DNA of 64,000 bases from Streptomyces sp. ICBB 8177 (GCF_003144095.1 NZ_NSKH01000023.1:544964-608963), one strand, 5' to 3'; shown: positions 26,489 through 35,841, counted from the stretch's first letter. Notes: generated from the sequence alone by a model not told the origin. Made by a program: numbers and translations.

Positions 26489-26850
26489 GTCGCCTCCCCG
26501 AGCACGCGTCGCCGCAGCCCGCACGGCGGCAGGTTCGGCGGCGCGTCGGACAGCACCACGTACACCGTCTCCCCCTCGACCACCACCTGGTGGGTGCGGA
26601 CCGGCAGCCGGGCGGGCGGCGCGTCGACGGCACCGGTGCCGAGGTCGAACTTCGAGGAGTGCAGCGGGCATTCGACCTCGCGTCCCTCCACCCAGCCGTC
26701 GGACAGCGCCGCGTCCTGATGGGTGCAGGAGTCGTCGATGGCGAACAACTCGCCGTCCTCGGTGTGGAACACCGCGACAGGGGGGTCGGTCTCCAGCCTG
26801 GCGGCCTCGCCTCGCGGCAGATCCGCGAGCCGGCACACGGGAATCATCAT
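26485..26850 (-). CDS. Rieske-type ferredoxin
   Basis: Small electron carrier of 121 residues with the Rieske pattern CTH-x16-CPLH (CTHQDAALSDGW, VECPLHSSKFDLGTG), of the HcaC/BphF type that passes electrons to Rieske oxygenases. It is translationally coupled to the oxygenase downstream. Two adjacent ATGs are possible; GAGG is 4 bases from the first and 7 from the second, so the second (26847) may be used. Its upstream region contains a TATACG -10-like box and a GTTGCGG element on the same strand. No reductase gene lies beside it. Confidence 0.85.
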   Translation of the reverse strand: MMIPVCRLADLPRGEAARLETDPPVAVFHTEDGELFAIDDSCTHQDAALSDGWVEGREVECPLHSSKFDLGTGAVDAPPARLPVRTHQVVVEGETVYVVLSDAPPNLPPCGLRRRVLGEAT

Positions 26851-27083
26851 GACACCTCGGTGCGTATAGTGAAACGAAGTGCAGGATCCGCAACTCGGGC
26901 CAGTGTGGGGGCCGCCCCGAGGCGCGTCAAGACACGGGAACCGGTCGTGTGCGCGCACCCCCGGGTGGGCCGGACCCGCGTCCTGCCCGCCCTGGACGAA
27001 CCTCAGCGGATTCCCAGGTTCGGCCCTCGCGTGCTGGGTAGCAGCCGGGCGGCGCGCGCGCCGGGGGATTCCCGGACGGACCC

Positions 27084-27112
27084 TTGACGTCCTGAAGGGG
27101 GATGCCCATGCT
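27084..27112 (+). promoter_or_regulatory. Promoter of the second permease
   Basis: TTGACG (27084-27089) and CATGCT (27107-27112) are separated by 17 bp; transcription should begin near 27119, just before the dyad at 27124. Confidence 0.5.
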
Positions 27113-27123
27113 GGTCGGATTCG

Positions 27124-27158
27124 GTTGCGCGACAGGGAATCGTTCCGCCATGCGCAAC
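27124..27158. promoter_or_regulatory. 35-bp nested dyad, candidate IclR operator
   Basis: GTTGCGC-N5-GGAA-TCG-TTCC-N5-GCGCAAC; outer and inner arms share the axis at 27141. The inner GGAA/TTCC resembles IclR-box cores and the outer arms repeat the half-site of the dyad at 24484. It lies just after the likely transcription start, suiting repression. Confidence 0.65.
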
Positions 27159-27250
27159 GGAGGAGGAAGCGGTACGGACCCGGACGTCGCGGTCGTCCCC
27201 GGCCGACGCGCGCCATCCCGTAGGTGACCCCTTCCGTCATGGAGCGACGC

Positions 27251-28849
27251 ATGAGCCAACCCGCGAATCCCGCCAACCCGAGACCGGCCACGCCTTCGTC
27301 ACCGCGGACCCAGGGTCCGCCGGGCGGCGACAGCGACGACCTGGCCCGGTTCGGGTACCGCCAGGAACTGGAGCGCTCGCTCGGCTCCTTCTCCAGCTTC
27401 GCCGCCGGATTCAGCTACATCTCCATCATGACCGGCGTCTTCCAGCTCTTCGGCTTCGGATTCGCGTCCGGGGGACCGGCGTTCATCTGGTCCTGGCCGC
27501 TGGTCTTCATCGGGCAGGGCGCGGTGGCGCTGTGCTTCGCCGAGGTGGCCGGGCAGTTCCCGCTGGCCGGCGGCGTCTACCAGTGGTCCAAGCACATCGC
27601 CCGCCCGGCCACGTCGTGGATGGCGGGCTGGATCATGACCATCGGCGCGGTGGTGACCGCGGCGGCCGTGGCCGTCGCGTACCAGGTCATCCTTCCGCAG
27701 GTCTCGCTCGCCTTCCAGATCGTCGGCGGCTCGGCGGACGCGGGATTGACCTCGACGCCGAACGGAGCCAAGAACGCCATCCTGCTCGCCCTCGGTCTCG
27801 TGGTGTTCACCACGCTGGTCAACATCATCGGCGTCCGCCTGATGGCGAAGATCAACAACATCGGTGTGGCCGTGGAGTTGATCGGCGTCACCCTGCTGAT
27901 CGTCATGCTGGCGATCCACATCCGGCGCGGCCCCCAGGTGGTGACGCACACCGCCGGCGCGGGCTCCGGGCAGTCGATGGGATACCTCGGCGCCTTCCTG
28001 GTGGCGTCCATCATGAGCGCCTACGTCTTCTACGGCTTCGACACCGCCGGATCGCTCGCCGAGGAGACCAGGGAACCGCGCCGGCACGCACCGCGCGCGA
28101 TCCTGCGCGCGCTGACCGCCGCGTTCCTCGCCGGCGGAGCGCTGATGCTCGTCGGCATGATGGCCGTGGGCGACATCAACGCCAGGCAGCTGGGCACCCT
28201 CGGCATGCCCTACCTGGTCAAGTCGACCCTCGGCAACGGGCTCGGCAACGTCTTCCTGATGTGCTCGGCGATCGCCATCACGGTGTGTTGCCTGGCGGTG
28301 CAGACCGCGGCGATCCGACTGCTGTTCGCGATGGCGCGCGACGGGCGGCTGCCGTTCGGCGCGTCGATCGCGCGGGTGTCACCGCGGTCGAAGACACCCG
28401 TCGTGCCCGCGGTGCTCACCGGTGTGCTGACCGTCGCGCTGCTGCTGGTCAACATGGGCAACCAGCGCGTGTTCTACATCCTGACCTCGGTCGCCATCAT
28501 CCTGTTCTACATCCCCTACCTGATGGTGACCGCGCCCATGCTGCTGCGCAGGCTGCGCGGCGAGTGGCCGCGCCCCGGCCACGGCCCGTACTTCAACCTC
28601 GGCCGCTGGGGTCTGCCGGTGAACGTCTTCGCCGTGCTGTACGGCGCCGCGATGACCGTCAACCTCGCCTGGCCGCGCACCGCGGTCTACGGCGACGACC
28701 ACTGGTACTTCCAGTGGGGCGCGGTGGTCTTCGTCGCCGTCATCGTGGGGGTCGGCGCCGGGATCTACCTGACCCGCCGTCACAAGGAGGCGGCCGCCGC
28801 GCCGCAGGCCGGGCCCGTGGCGGACGAACTGGCGGTCCCCGGGACCTGA
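27251..28849 (+). CDS. APC-superfamily permease, paralogue of the codA-linked permease
   Basis: Membrane transporter of 532 residues with about 12 transmembrane helices, opening with ARFGYRQELERSLGSFSSFAAGFSYISIMTGVFQLF, which parallels the permease at 2625-4199. Downstream stretches such as SKHIARPATSWMAGWIMTIGAVV and YGFDTAGSLAEETREPRRHAPRAILRAL also match it. Uptake of choline, betaine or another quaternary amine is inferred from the neighbouring genes and the candidate operator; amino-acid transport is the alternative. The start was set at 27251 because GGAG is 6 bases upstream; ATG at 27239 and GTG at 27224 are in frame but unsupported. The stop lies in a one-mismatch copy of the TGACG-N3-CGTCA palindrome. 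Confidence 0.82.
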   Translation: MSQPANPANPRPATPSSPRTQGPPGGDSDDLARFGYRQELERSLGSFSSFAAGFSYISIMTGVFQLFGFGFASGGPAFIWSWPLVFIGQGAVALCFAEVAGQFPLAGGVYQWSKHIARPATSWMAGWIMTIGAVVTAAAVAVAYQVILPQVSLAFQIVGGSADAGLTSTPNGAKNAILLALGLVVFTTLVNIIGVRLMAKINNIGVAVELIGVTLLIVMLAIHIRRGPQVVTHTAGAGSGQSMGYLGAFLVASIMSAYVFYGFDTAGSLAEETREPRRHAPRAILRALTAAFLAGGALMLVGMMAVGDINARQLGTLGMPYLVKSTLGNGLGNVFLMCSAIAITVCCLAVQTAAIRLLFAMARDGRLPFGASIARVSPRSKTPVVPAVLTGVLTVALLLVNMGNQRVFYILTSVAIILFYIPYLMVTAPMLLRRLRGEWPRPGHGPYFNLGRWGLPVNVFAVLYGAAMTVNLAWPRTAVYGDDHWYFQWGAVVFVAVIVGVGAGIYLTRRHKEAAAAPQAGPVADELAVPGT

Positions 28850-29014
28850 CGGATGGTCAGGAGGAGGCGGGCGGGCGGCATCCGGACTGCCGTCCGCACC
28901 GCCGGGACGAAGACTTCGCACGCCTCTTGTTACCTCCGGTAAAGCGCCGCATCCTGTGGTCGTCCTGTCGCGCTCCCCGGCGCGGCACACCCCCACGGGA
29001 CACGAGGAGCAAGC

Positions 29015-29653
29015 ATGCGACCCCAAGCCGTTCTTGCCCGGTTCTCCCTCGTCGGCGTCGCCGCACTCGCGGCGGCCGGCCTCGCCGCGGGCCCCGCGCT
29101 CGCCGCCGACACCCCCGTCAGCCTCTCCTGCCAGGCCACCCCGCCGATCGGCGGCGCCCAGACCTTCAGCCTCGACGCGGGCGTCAACGGCACCGCGCCC
29201 GCCGGCGTGGCCTCGGGCAGCGCCTTCACGATCACCCTCGCCCCCGACGCGCTCACCGTACCGACCTCGGTCAGCGGCTACAGCGTCTCCAACATCAGCG
29301 GCATCAAACTGTCGATCCCGGTGCCCTCCGGCGCCACCCTCACCGGCGAGTCGCTGTCCGGCGGCTCCGGCGCGGGCTCCGGTGCATCCGTCGCCGTGCG
29401 GGGCAAGAACCTCGTGGTGAGCGTGCCCGGCCCGGTCTCCGGCGGCGCCACCTTCACCCTGCCGACCCTCACCCTCGACCTGACCGCGGGCGCCTCGGGC
29501 GGCAGCGTCACGACCGCCATAGCGGGCAGCGGCTACTCCGACCCCGGCCTGACCTTCAACGCGAGTGTCAGCGTCAGCTTCTTCAAGGTCAACGTCCCCA
29601 CCGCCTGCTACGCCCCCTCAAGCCCCGCCCTCACCACGACCACCGTCGACTGA
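29015..29653 (+). CDS. Secreted protein of unknown function
   Basis: Exported protein of 212 residues with a clear signal peptide (MRPQAVLARFSLVGVAALAAAG, cleaved after ALA) and no membrane anchor. The mature part is Ser/Thr/Gly/Val-rich with alternating polar and hydrophobic residues, suggesting a beta-sandwich. It has one Cys near the mature N-terminus (LSCQATPP) and one near the C-terminus (PTACYAP), which could form a disulfide. Similar small proteins are common in streptomycetes; no function can be given. ATG follows GAGGAG by 5 bases. A perfect 11-bp hairpin follows. Confidence 0.78.
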   Translation: MRPQAVLARFSLVGVAALAAAGLAAGPALAADTPVSLSCQATPPIGGAQTFSLDAGVNGTAPAGVASGSAFTITLAPDALTVPTSVSGYSVSNISGIKLSIPVPSGATLTGESLSGGSGAGSGASVAVRGKNLVVSVPGPVSGGATFTLPTLTLDLTAGASGGSVTTAIAGSGYSDPGLTFNASVSVSFFKVNVPTACYAPSSPALTTTTVD

Positions 29654-29680
29654 ACCACCCGCGAACCACCGTGAACCTCC

Positions 29681-29716
29681 CGTGGACCCGGCACGCCCTG
29701 CCGCGCCGGGTCCACG
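29681..29716. terminator. Bidirectional terminator
   Basis: CGTGGACCCGG (29681-29691) pairs perfectly with CCGGGTCCACG (29706-29716) between two convergent genes. Confidence 0.8.
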
Positions 29717-29732
29717 GAACCACGCCCGCCCG

Positions 29733-30890
29733 TCAGCCCACCCATTCGCGCAGCGCCGTGACCCGCTCGACGGCCGCGTCGAAGGCGGCGGTCGGCAACT
29801 GCCCCGATCCCAGGGCCGATGCGAGCGCGGTCACCGCGTCGGCGCCCTGCGAGGCGTCGCGGGCCGAGCACAGCAGCAGGTCCATCCCCGCGGTCGCCGC
29901 CAGGACGGCCCGGGTCCCGGTGTCGTACGACGGGTCGATGGCGCCCGCCTCCAGCGCGTCGGTGATGGTGACGCCGGTGAAGCCCAGGCGCTGCCGCAGC
30001 TCCCGCTGGACCACCACGGACGACAGGCCCGCCGGACGGCCGGCGTCCAGCGCCGGGTAGACGGCCCAGGAGCACATCACCAGCCTCACCCCCGCGCACA
30101 CCGCCGCCGTGTACGGCGCCTCGTCCACCGACCGCAGTTCGGACAGGCCCTGGGTGAGGGTGACCGGACCCTCGTCGGTGTTCTGCGACGTGGTGGCCGC
30201 CCCGAGGCCGGGGAAGTGCTTGGCGGTCGCCGCGACCCCGGTCTTCTGCTGGGCCTCGATGAACGCGTGCCCGCAGGAGGAGACGACGGCCGGGTCCATG
30301 CTGTACGAGCGCTGGTACTCGTCGATGAAGTTCCCGGCCGTGCGGTAGACGTCGAGCACCGGCGCCAGGTTGACGTTCATCCCGACACCCGCGAGGTTCT
30401 GGCCGGCCTGGGTGCCCGCGGTGGACGCCGCGCCCGCCGGGTCACCGGCCTCGCCGATCTGCTTCTCCGACTGCGCCGGCGCGCCCGGCAGCCGCCGCAC
30501 CTCGCCGCCCTCCTGGTCCGTCATCAGCAGCAGCGGAAGCCTGACCGGACCGGAGACGTTCGCCTGGTTCAACTGGCCGATGACGGAGGTGATCTGGGCG
30601 TCGGAGGAGATGTTCTCGCCGAAGAAGATGACGCCGGCGACCTCCCCGGCACGGATGGCGTCCAGCAGCGCGGCGGGCGGGGTCAGCCCGGGGTAGGAGT
30701 AGACCACTCGCTGACCAGCGAGTTGACGGCTCGTCAATTCCGGTTGGCGGTGCGGCGGTCGGTGCGGGTGGTGGAGCGGTGCGGCGGCGGCGCGCTGTGC
30801 CCCGGTCGCCGCCGAGGCGGTGGCCACGGCCGCACCGGCCGCGGCGAGCAGGGTACGACGGCGCAGGGAGGACGTGCGAGGTGCGTCCAT
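29733..30890 (-). CDS. Exported glycoside hydrolase family 3 protein
   Basis: Protein of 385 residues with an RR-type signal (SSLRRRTLLAAAGAAVATAS), hence probably Tat-exported. The GH3 N-terminal barrel carries TDQEGGEVRRLPGA, AGVGMNVNLAPVLDVYR, AATAKHFPGLGAATT and the nucleophile region ITDALEAGAID. NagZ-type enzymes have KHFPGHG followed by an Asp-x-His dyad; here the motif is KHFPGLG and no such dyad follows, so beta-N-acetylglucosaminidase activity is uncertain. The start was chosen for the signal peptide and AAGGGG upstream. A second GH3 protein in this window (36123-37418) shows the same change. The TGACG-N3-CGTCA palindrome encodes LTSRQL near the mature N-terminus. Confidence 0.82.
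   Translation of the reverse strand: MDAPRTSSLRRRTLLAAAGAAVATASAATGAQRAAAAPLHHPHRPPHRQPELTSRQLAGQRVVYSYPGLTPPAALLDAIRAGEVAGVIFFGENISSDAQITSVIGQLNQANVSGPVRLPLLLMTDQEGGEVRRLPGAPAQSEKQIGEAGDPAGAASTAGTQAGQNLAGVGMNVNLAPVLDVYRTAGNFIDEYQRSYSMDPAVVSSCGHAFIEAQQKTGVAATAKHFPGLGAATTSQNTDEGPVTLTQGLSELRSVDEAPYTAAVCAGVRLVMCSWAVYPALDAGRPAGLSSVVVQRELRQRLGFTGVTITDALEAGAIDPSYDTGTRAVLAATAGMDLLLCSARDASQGADAVTALASALGSGQLPTAAFDAAVERVTALREWVG
30724..30736. repeat. TGACG-N3-CGTCA palindrome within GH3 gene
   Basis: TGACGGCTCGTCA, flanked by T and A so the arms extend to TTGACG/CGTCAA. In frame it encodes L-T-S-R-Q just after the signal peptide. Confidence 0.8.
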
Positions 30891-31207
30891 GGAGGGCCCC
30901 TTCCCGGCAGTGCTCCAAAGTGCGCGATGTTCATGACATGGCGGGCGCGGTGACCGTACGTCCGTACCCGGATGCGGGGAAGGGGATCGGACCGCCGCCG
31001 TTGGTCTACTCCTTCGGCGGTACGCGAACGCTACGGCGACGTGCGACGACGCGTGACGCCGAAGGAAACTTCCAGCCACCGAAACCGCCGCCCCCGCGCT
31101 CCACGGGGCGGCCGACGGCGTGCCGGGGCTGGTGGCCTACCGCCGAGTAGTGCGAGGATCGCGCTCATCCCGACCCGCGGGCGACCCAGTGGACGACGAG
31201 GACGACC
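30891..31207. other. 317-bp divergent intergenic region
   Basis: It lies between the GH3 gene (minus) and the amidase-signature gene (plus). I see no gene, clear promoter or strong dyad. The GH3 frame extends into it but lacks coding character there. Confidence 0.5.
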
Positions 31208-32641
31208 ATGGCTGAACCGCACGATCTGACCGCACGCGAGCAGGCGGAGGCGATCAGGACCGGAACCCTCTCGCCGGTGGAACTCACCGATCACTACCTC
31301 GACCGCATCGAGCGGCTGGGCGAGACCGTCGGCGCCTTCATCACCGTCACGCCCGAGGTCGCCCGCAAGCAGGCGGCCGACGCCGAGGCCGAGGCGCTCG
31401 CCGCCCGCCGCGAAGGACGCGAACTGCCGCCGCTGCACGGCGTTCCGGTGCCGGTCAAGGACCTCAACCTCGTCGCCGGGGTGCGCTGCACGCTCGGCTC
31501 CGCCGCGTACGCCGACCACGTGCCGGACGTGGACGACCACGTGGTGACCCTGCTGCGGCAGGCGGGCACCGTCATGCTCGGCAAGACCAACACCCCCGAG
31601 TTCGGCCTGCCCTGCTACACCGAGAACCGCCTCGCCCCGCCCGCCCGCACCCCGTGGGACCTGGAGCGCTCGGCGGGCGGCTCCAGCGGCGGGGCGGGCG
31701 CGGCGGTCGCCTCCGGCCTCGCCCCGCTCGCCCACGGCAGCGATGGCGGCGGATCCATCCGCATCCCGGCCTCCGTCTGCGGCCTGTTCGGCCTCAAGCC
31801 CAGCCGCGGGCGGGTCAGTTCGGGCCCGGTGCAGCACGACGTCAGCGGCCTGAGCACCTCGGGCCCGATCGCCCGCACGGTGGCCGACGCCGCCGCGCTG
31901 CTCGACGTGCTGGCCGCTCCCGTGCCGGGCGCCCCCTACGCGGCCCCGTCCCTGCCGCCCGGCGAGACCTTCGCCTCGTACGCCGCCCGCGAACCGGGGA
32001 CGCTCCGGGTGGTCGGCCTGCCCGACCCGCCGGTGCCCGGGGCGCCGCTGCACCCGGACTGCCGTGCCGCATACGACGACGCGGCAGGGCTGCTGCGGGA
32101 GTTGGGACACCAGGTCGAGGAGCTCCAGCTTCCGGTGGACGACGGCATCAGGAACGCCTTCACCGCCGTGTGGGAGGTGATGTCCACCGTCCACCCGGTC
32201 GCGCCGGAGCAGGAGGAAGCGCTGATGCCGGTCACCCGGTACCTGCGCGCGGGCGGAGCCAAGGTCTCGGGGCCCGGCTTCGCCTCCGCCCTCTACACGT
32301 TCCGCGCGCTGGGCCAGCTCGTCGCCGACGCGCTGCTGAGCACGTACGACGTGATCCTCACGCCGACGCTCGCCCAGCCGCCGGCCCTCGTCGGCGGACT
32401 GCGCGACGACTCCGACCCGGCGGCGGAGTTCGAGGCGATCGCCCGCTTCACGCCGTACACCCCGCTCTACAACGCCACCGGTCAGCCCGCGGTCAGCGTG
32501 CCGTTGCACTGGACGGCCGACGGCCTGCCGATCGGCGTGATGTTCGGCGGCCGGTACGGGGACGAGGCGACGCTGCTGTCGCTGTCCGCCCAGCTGGAGG
32601 CCGCGCGGCCGTGGGCGGGACGGCGTCCGGAGATCTGGTAG
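31208..32641 (+). CDS. Amidase-signature family enzyme
   Basis: Cytoplasmic hydrolase of 477 residues with the Ser-cisSer-Lys triad: Lys in GVPVPVKDLNLVAG, the Gly/Ser loop SAGGSSGGAGAAVASGLAPLAHGSDGGGSIRIPAS. The family includes amidases, GatA, fatty-acid amide hydrolases and 6-aminohexanoate-cyclic-dimer hydrolase. It is unlikely to be GatA because gatB and gatC are not adjacent. The substrate is unknown. The ATG has a modest GAGGA 5 bases upstream. It converges on the XdhC-like gene with 24 bases between. Confidence 0.85.
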   Translation: MAEPHDLTAREQAEAIRTGTLSPVELTDHYLDRIERLGETVGAFITVTPEVARKQAADAEAEALAARREGRELPPLHGVPVPVKDLNLVAGVRCTLGSAAYADHVPDVDDHVVTLLRQAGTVMLGKTNTPEFGLPCYTENRLAPPARTPWDLERSAGGSSGGAGAAVASGLAPLAHGSDGGGSIRIPASVCGLFGLKPSRGRVSSGPVQHDVSGLSTSGPIARTVADAAALLDVLAAPVPGAPYAAPSLPPGETFASYAAREPGTLRVVGLPDPPVPGAPLHPDCRAAYDDAAGLLRELGHQVEELQLPVDDGIRNAFTAVWEVMSTVHPVAPEQEEALMPVTRYLRAGGAKVSGPGFASALYTFRALGQLVADALLSTYDVILTPTLAQPPALVGGLRDDSDPAAEFEAIARFTPYTPLYNATGQPAVSVPLHWTADGLPIGVMFGGRYGDEATLLSLSAQLEAARPWAGRRPEIW

Positions 32642-32665
32642 CCGGGGAGGGACAGGCCGGGCGCG

Positions 32666-33778
32666 TCACGGCCGGCGTTCGTGCGGTGGGTGGACCGCGC
32701 CCGGAACCCGGCTGAGGGGGGCACCGCTGCCGCCCCAGCGGGTCGAGACGATCTCCGCGGCGATGGACACCGCCACCTCCTGCGGGGTCCTGCCGCCCAG
32801 GTCGAGGCCGATGGGGGAGCGCAGCCGGGCGATTTCGGCGTCACTGAGCCCGGCCTCGCGCAGCAACGCGGTCCGCTCCTCGTGGGTGCGCCTGCTGCCC
32901 ATCACGCCCACGTACCCGGCCTCGGTGCGCAGCGCCACCTGAAGCAGCGGCACGTCGAACTTCGGGTCGTGGGTCAGCACGCAGATCACCGTGGCCGGGT
33001 CGACCTCGGTGCCGCGCAGGAAGCGGTGCGGCCAGTCGGCCACCACCTCGACGCCCGGCGGGAAGCGGCTCGCGGTGGCGAAGGGCGTCCGGGCGTCGCA
33101 GACGGTGACCCGGTAGCCGAGGAACTGTCCGATCGCGGCCACCGCCGCCGCGTAGTCGATCGCCCCGAACACCAGCATCCTGGGTGGCGGTGCGAAGGAC
33201 TGGACGAAGACGGCCACGGCGTCCTCGCGGCGCTCGCCGTGCGGGCCGTAGTGCCGCAGCCCGGTCGCGCCGCCGGCCAGCTCGCCGCGCGCGTCAGCGG
33301 TGACGGCGATGTCGAGTCCCTTACTGCCCAGGGTTCCTGAGGTGGCGTCGGGCCAGACGGCCAGTGTCGCTCCGGTCGGCGCCGGGCCCTCGGTCACCGT
33401 GGCCAGCGCCACCGGCCCGCCGTCCCGCACCGACTCGGCGACCTCGGCCAAGCCCGGATCGGTCGCATGGGTGACCGGACGCGCCAGCACGGTGATCTCG
33501 CCGCCGCAGGTGAGCCCGGCCGCGAACGCGTCGTCGTCGCTGTAGCCGAACGTGGCGGACCGCGCCGTGCCGTCCGCCACGACCTCCTTGGCCAGCTCGA
33601 GGACGGCACCCTCGACGCAGCCTCCGGAGACGCTGCCCAGCACCTCGTCGTCCGGCCCGACCGCCATCGCCGCGCCCGGCCCGCGCGGCGCGCTGCGGCT
33701 CACCGCGACCACGGTGGCTAGGCCGAACGGCTCCCCGGCCGCGTACCAACGGCTCAGTCCGGCGAGGATCTCACGCAT
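32666..33778 (-). CDS. XdhC/CoxI-family protein
   Basis: Protein of 370 residues. The N-terminal XdhC/CoxI domain carries GSVSGGCVEGAVLELAKEV and the C-terminal Rossmann-like domain carries PRMLVFGAIDYAAAVAAIGQFLGYRVTVCDARTPFA. Family members insert or sulfurate molybdenum cofactor for xanthine dehydrogenase or CO dehydrogenase, but no molybdenum hydroxylase gene is present in the window, so its partner is unknown. The start is uncertain: the ATG has no Shine-Dalgarno, and an in-frame GTG lies six codons upstream. It is divergent from lpd across 118 bp. Confidence 0.82.
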   Translation of the reverse strand: MREILAGLSRWYAAGEPFGLATVVAVSRSAPRGPGAAMAVGPDDEVLGSVSGGCVEGAVLELAKEVVADGTARSATFGYSDDDAFAAGLTCGGEITVLARPVTHATDPGLAEVAESVRDGGPVALATVTEGPAPTGATLAVWPDATSGTLGSKGLDIAVTADARGELAGGATGLRHYGPHGERREDAVAVFVQSFAPPPRMLVFGAIDYAAAVAAIGQFLGYRVTVCDARTPFATASRFPPGVEVVADWPHRFLRGTEVDPATVICVLTHDPKFDVPLLQVALRTEAGYVGVMGSRRTHEERTALLREAGLSDAEIARLRSPIGLDLGGRTPQEVAVSIAAEIVSTRWGGSGAPLSRVPGAVHPPHERRP

Positions 33779-33883
33779 GGCCGCATCGTCCCGCACCCAC
33801 GGCGGCCCCGCACTCCGGCGACGGCGGCCGGTGTGTGACCAGTGAGGCACTGGCCGGACCCTGCGCGGGGCCCGCCGCCGCCC

Positions 33884-33889
33884 TATCGT
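33884..33889 (+). promoter_or_regulatory. -10 box of lpd (leaderless)
   Basis: TATCGT lies 7 bases before the ATG and no Shine-Dalgarno is present, so the transcript should begin at the start codon. No convincing -35 is visible. Confidence 0.5.
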
Positions 33890-33896
33890 GGCACGC

Positions 33897-35297
<1,401 letters not shown>

Positions 35298-35316
35298 TCC
35301 GCCGACAGGCGTTCCG

Positions 35317-35345
35317 GGGCCCGGGCGGTCAAGCCGCCCGGGCCC
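35317..35345. terminator. Bidirectional terminator, lpd / deaminase
   Basis: GGGCCCGGGCGG (35317-35328) pairs perfectly with CCGCCCGGGCCC (35334-35345) around 5 bases, 20 bases after the lpd stop and 10 before the deaminase stop. Confidence 0.85.
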
Positions 35346-35355
35346 GTTCATCCCC

Positions 35356-35829
35356 TCACTCCCCGATGTCCTCGAACCACAGGTCGGGACGCGCCGCGAC
35401 GAACTCCCGCATCATCGCCACGCACTCCGCGTCGTCCAGCACCGTCACCCGCACGCCGAGCCCGGCCAGCCAGTCGTGGCCGCCGTGGAAGGTGACCGCC
35501 TCCCCGACCACCACGTGACCGATGCCGAACTGCCGTACCAGACCGGAGCAGTACCAGCACGGCGAGAGCGTGGTGACCATCGTGGTGTCCCCGTAACGCC
35601 GCATCCGCCCGGCCGCCCGGAACGCGGCGGTCTCGGCATGGGTGGCCGGGTCGTCGTCCTGCACCCTGCGGTTGCGCCCGCTGCCCAGCAGCCGCCCGCC
35701 GGGGCCGAACAGGGCGGCTCCGATCGGGATGCCGCCCTCGGCCAGCCCGGCCCGCGCCTCCCGCAGCGCCACCGCGAGCATCGCGTCCGGATCGGTGTAC
35801 CGCACGGCGTGTTCGGTCGTCTCGTCCAT
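35356..35829 (-). CDS. Cytosine deaminase-like nucleoside deaminase (Fcy1 type)
   Basis: Zinc-dependent deaminase of 157 residues with ligands in THAETAAF and TLSPCWYCSG (HAE and PCxxC). It resembles yeast cytosine deaminase Fcy1 as I remember it: EGGIPIGAALFGPGG, TTLSPCxxC, VVGEAVTFHGG and a C-terminal PDLWFEDIGE almost identical to the yeast PQDWFEDIGE, which supplies the Trp and Asp of the cytosine pocket. This favours cytosine to uracil over guanine deaminase or tRNA adenosine deaminase (TadA). There is no Shine-Dalgarno; a TACCGT -10 box six bases upstream suggests a leaderless message. A universal-stress-protein remnant lies just upstream. Confidence 0.82.
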   Translation of the reverse strand: MDETTEHAVRYTDPDAMLAVALREARAGLAEGGIPIGAALFGPGGRLLGSGRNRRVQDDDPATHAETAAFRAAGRMRRYGDTTMVTTLSPCWYCSGLVRQFGIGHVVVGEAVTFHGGHDWLAGLGVRVTVLDDAECVAMMREFVAARPDLWFEDIGE

Positions 35830-35835
35830 CCGTCA

Positions 35836-35841
35836 ACGGTA
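35836..35841 (-). promoter_or_regulatory. -10 box of the deaminase gene (leaderless)
   Basis: TACCGT on the minus strand lies six bases before the ATG, with no Shine-Dalgarno. No clear -35 is visible. Confidence 0.5.

Larger units (their letters stand above)
26851..27250. other. 400-bp divergent regulatory region, ferredoxin / permease
   Basis: No credible gene; a 25-codon frame at 27150-27227 lacks a ribosome-binding site. It contains the ferredoxin promoter with a CGCAAC half-site at 26889-26894, the permease promoter at 27084-27112 and a large dyad at 27124-27158. The region is visibly less GC-rich around both promoters. Confidence 0.6.

Noticed and set aside
27150-27227. A 25-codon frame (MRNGGGSGTDPDV...) before the second permease
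   Set aside because: No ribosome-binding site, and the start lies inside the candidate operator; probably chance.
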